29,461 nucleotides of DNA from the NCBI RefSeq assembly GCF_003325755.1, contig NZ_QORI02000033.1, positions 1 through 29,461 of the forward strand. Reading direction: 5' to 3'. A program made the position numbers and the translations under genes. The number at the start of each line of letters is the position of its first letter. The first letter of the stretch is position 1. Shown here piece after piece: positions 28,746 through 29,461 of this stretch. The notes under the pieces are model-generated. The model was not told the origin of the DNA. It saw only the letters and a program-made list of their open reading frames with translations, and made no database searches. This stretch comes from Pseudomonas sp. SST3. Lineage in GTDB: Bacteria; Pseudomonadota; Gammaproteobacteria; Pseudomonadales; Pseudomonadaceae.

Positions 28746-28763
28746 TAAATGATCAGCAATAGA

Positions 28764-28787
28764 AAAAGGGCCCCGAAGGGCCCTTTT
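28764..28787 (-). terminator. Terminator after tuf (UUCG loop)
   Basis: AAAAGGGCCC (28764-28773), four-base loop, GGGCCCTTTT (28778-28787). On the minus strand the loop reads TTCG, the very stable UUCG tetraloop, followed by TTTT. It lies 13 bases after the tuf stop. Confidence 0.9.
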
Positions 28788-28800
28788 CGACACCGAACGA

Positions 28801-29461
28801 TTATTCGATGATCTTGGCAACCACGCCGGCACCAACGGTACGACCGCCTTCGCGAATCGCGAAGCGCAGACCGTCTTCCATGGCGATCGGGGCGATCAGG
28901 GTAACAACCATCTTGATGTTGTCGCCCGGCATTACCATCTCAACGCCTTCTGGCAGTTCGCAGTTACCAGTCACGTCAGTCGTACGGAAGTAGAACTGCG
29001 GACGGTAGCCCTTGAAGAACGGAGTGTGACGACCGCCTTCTTCCTTGCTCAGTACGTAGACTTCGCCTTCGAACTTGGTGTGCGGCTTGATGGTGCCCGG
29101 CTTGGCCAGAACCTGGCCACGCTCGACGTCATCACGCTTGGTGCCGCGCAGCAGCACGCCAACGTTCTCACCCGCACGACCTTCGTCGAGCAGCTTGCGG
29201 AACATTTCAACGCCAGTGCAGGTAGTCTTGGTCGTATCGCGGATACCCACGATCTCGATTTCTTCCTGAACCTTGACGATGCCGCGCTCGACACGACCAG
29301 TCACAACAGTACCGCGACCAGAGATCGAGAACACGTCTTCGATCGGCATCAGGAACGGCTTGTCGATGGCACGCTCAGGCTCCGGAATATAGCTATCCAG
29401 AGTCTCGACCAGCTTGCGCACAGCCGATACACCCATCTCGTTGTCGTCCTGACCGTTCAGA
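28801..29461 (-). CDS. tuf: Elongation factor Tu, partial (N-terminus outside window)
   Basis: The last about 220 residues of EF-Tu, running off the right edge ([20 protein letters not shown] is the first visible part). The end of the G domain, domain 2 ([20 protein letters not shown] then [30 protein letters not shown]) and domain 3 ([20 protein letters not shown], ending [14 protein letters not shown]) are intact. EF-Tu delivers aminoacyl-tRNA to the A site. The position just upstream of rpsJ is the usual Pseudomonas arrangement; which of the usual two tuf copies it is cannot be told here. Confidence 0.97.
   Translation of the reverse strand, partial: LNGQDDNEMGVSAVRKLVETLDSYIPEPERAIDKPFLMPIEDVFSISGRGTVVTGRVERGIVKVQEEIEIVGIRDTTKTTCTGVEMFRKLLDEGRAGENVGVLLRGTKRDDVERGQVLAKPGTIKPHTKFEGEVYVLSKEEGGRHTPFFKGYRPQFYFRTTDVTGNCELPEGVEMVMPGDNIKMVVTLIAPIAMEDGLRFAIREGGRTVGAGVVAKIIE

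Overview
The window looks like a gammaproteobacterial chromosome of the Pseudomonas / Stutzerimonas type. The main reason is the core gene order tuf-rpsJ (S10 operon)-spc operon-alpha operon-rplQ, then katA, uvrA (opposite strand), a YajR-type MFS gene and ssb. This matches the Pseudomonas aeruginosa rplQ-katA-bfrA-uvrA-MFS-ssb block except that no bfrA is present. Protein lengths and sequences (228-aa S3, 88-aa S17, 945-aa UvrA starting with TTG) also fit. No tRNA, rRNA or CRISPR is visible.

Right part (about 13.3-29.5 kb): a 5'-truncated tuf, then 26 ribosomal protein genes plus secY and rpoA, all on the minus strand with short gaps or overlaps. Control signals can be seen: a UUCG-loop terminator after tuf, a near-consensus sigma70 promoter before rpsJ, two terminator-like hairpins in the unusually long rpsN-rpsH gap, a hairpin after rpmJ followed by a promoter for rpsM, and a strong terminator after rplQ. 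katA follows with its own promoter and converges with uvrA on a shared 17-bp-stem terminator.

Middle part (8.2-13.2 kb): uvrA (plus) diverges from the MFS gene (minus). ssb lies downstream of the MFS gene and ends in a strong terminator at 8152-8174.

Left part (about 1.3-8.1 kb): an accessory region, less GC-rich than the core. A tightly packed minus-strand operon encodes three different tyrosine recombinases and a small coiled-coil protein, an arrangement recalling Tn554 TnpA/TnpB/TnpC and other multi-recombinase elements. Recombinases 1 and 3 are each split by a single frameshift, while recombinase 2 looks intact. Recombinase 3 ends in a Glu-Pro/Lys-Pro tail encoded by an 11-copy hexanucleotide repeat. 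Behind the module sit two truncated cargo remnants, the N-terminus of a Fic-family protein and the C-terminus of a TcmP-like (three-Cys-motif partner) protein, joined by an apparent deletion. The element therefore looks like a decaying island inserted next to the ssb terminator.

Far left (0-1.25 kb): a PtrA-like small secreted protein gene (runs off the window) divergent from a CopR/CzcR-type metal-response regulator. The 412-bp intergenic region holds two CopR-like operator palindromes and a minus-strand intrinsic terminator with no gene to serve. The sensor kinase that normally follows copR is missing; the accessory region begins there instead.
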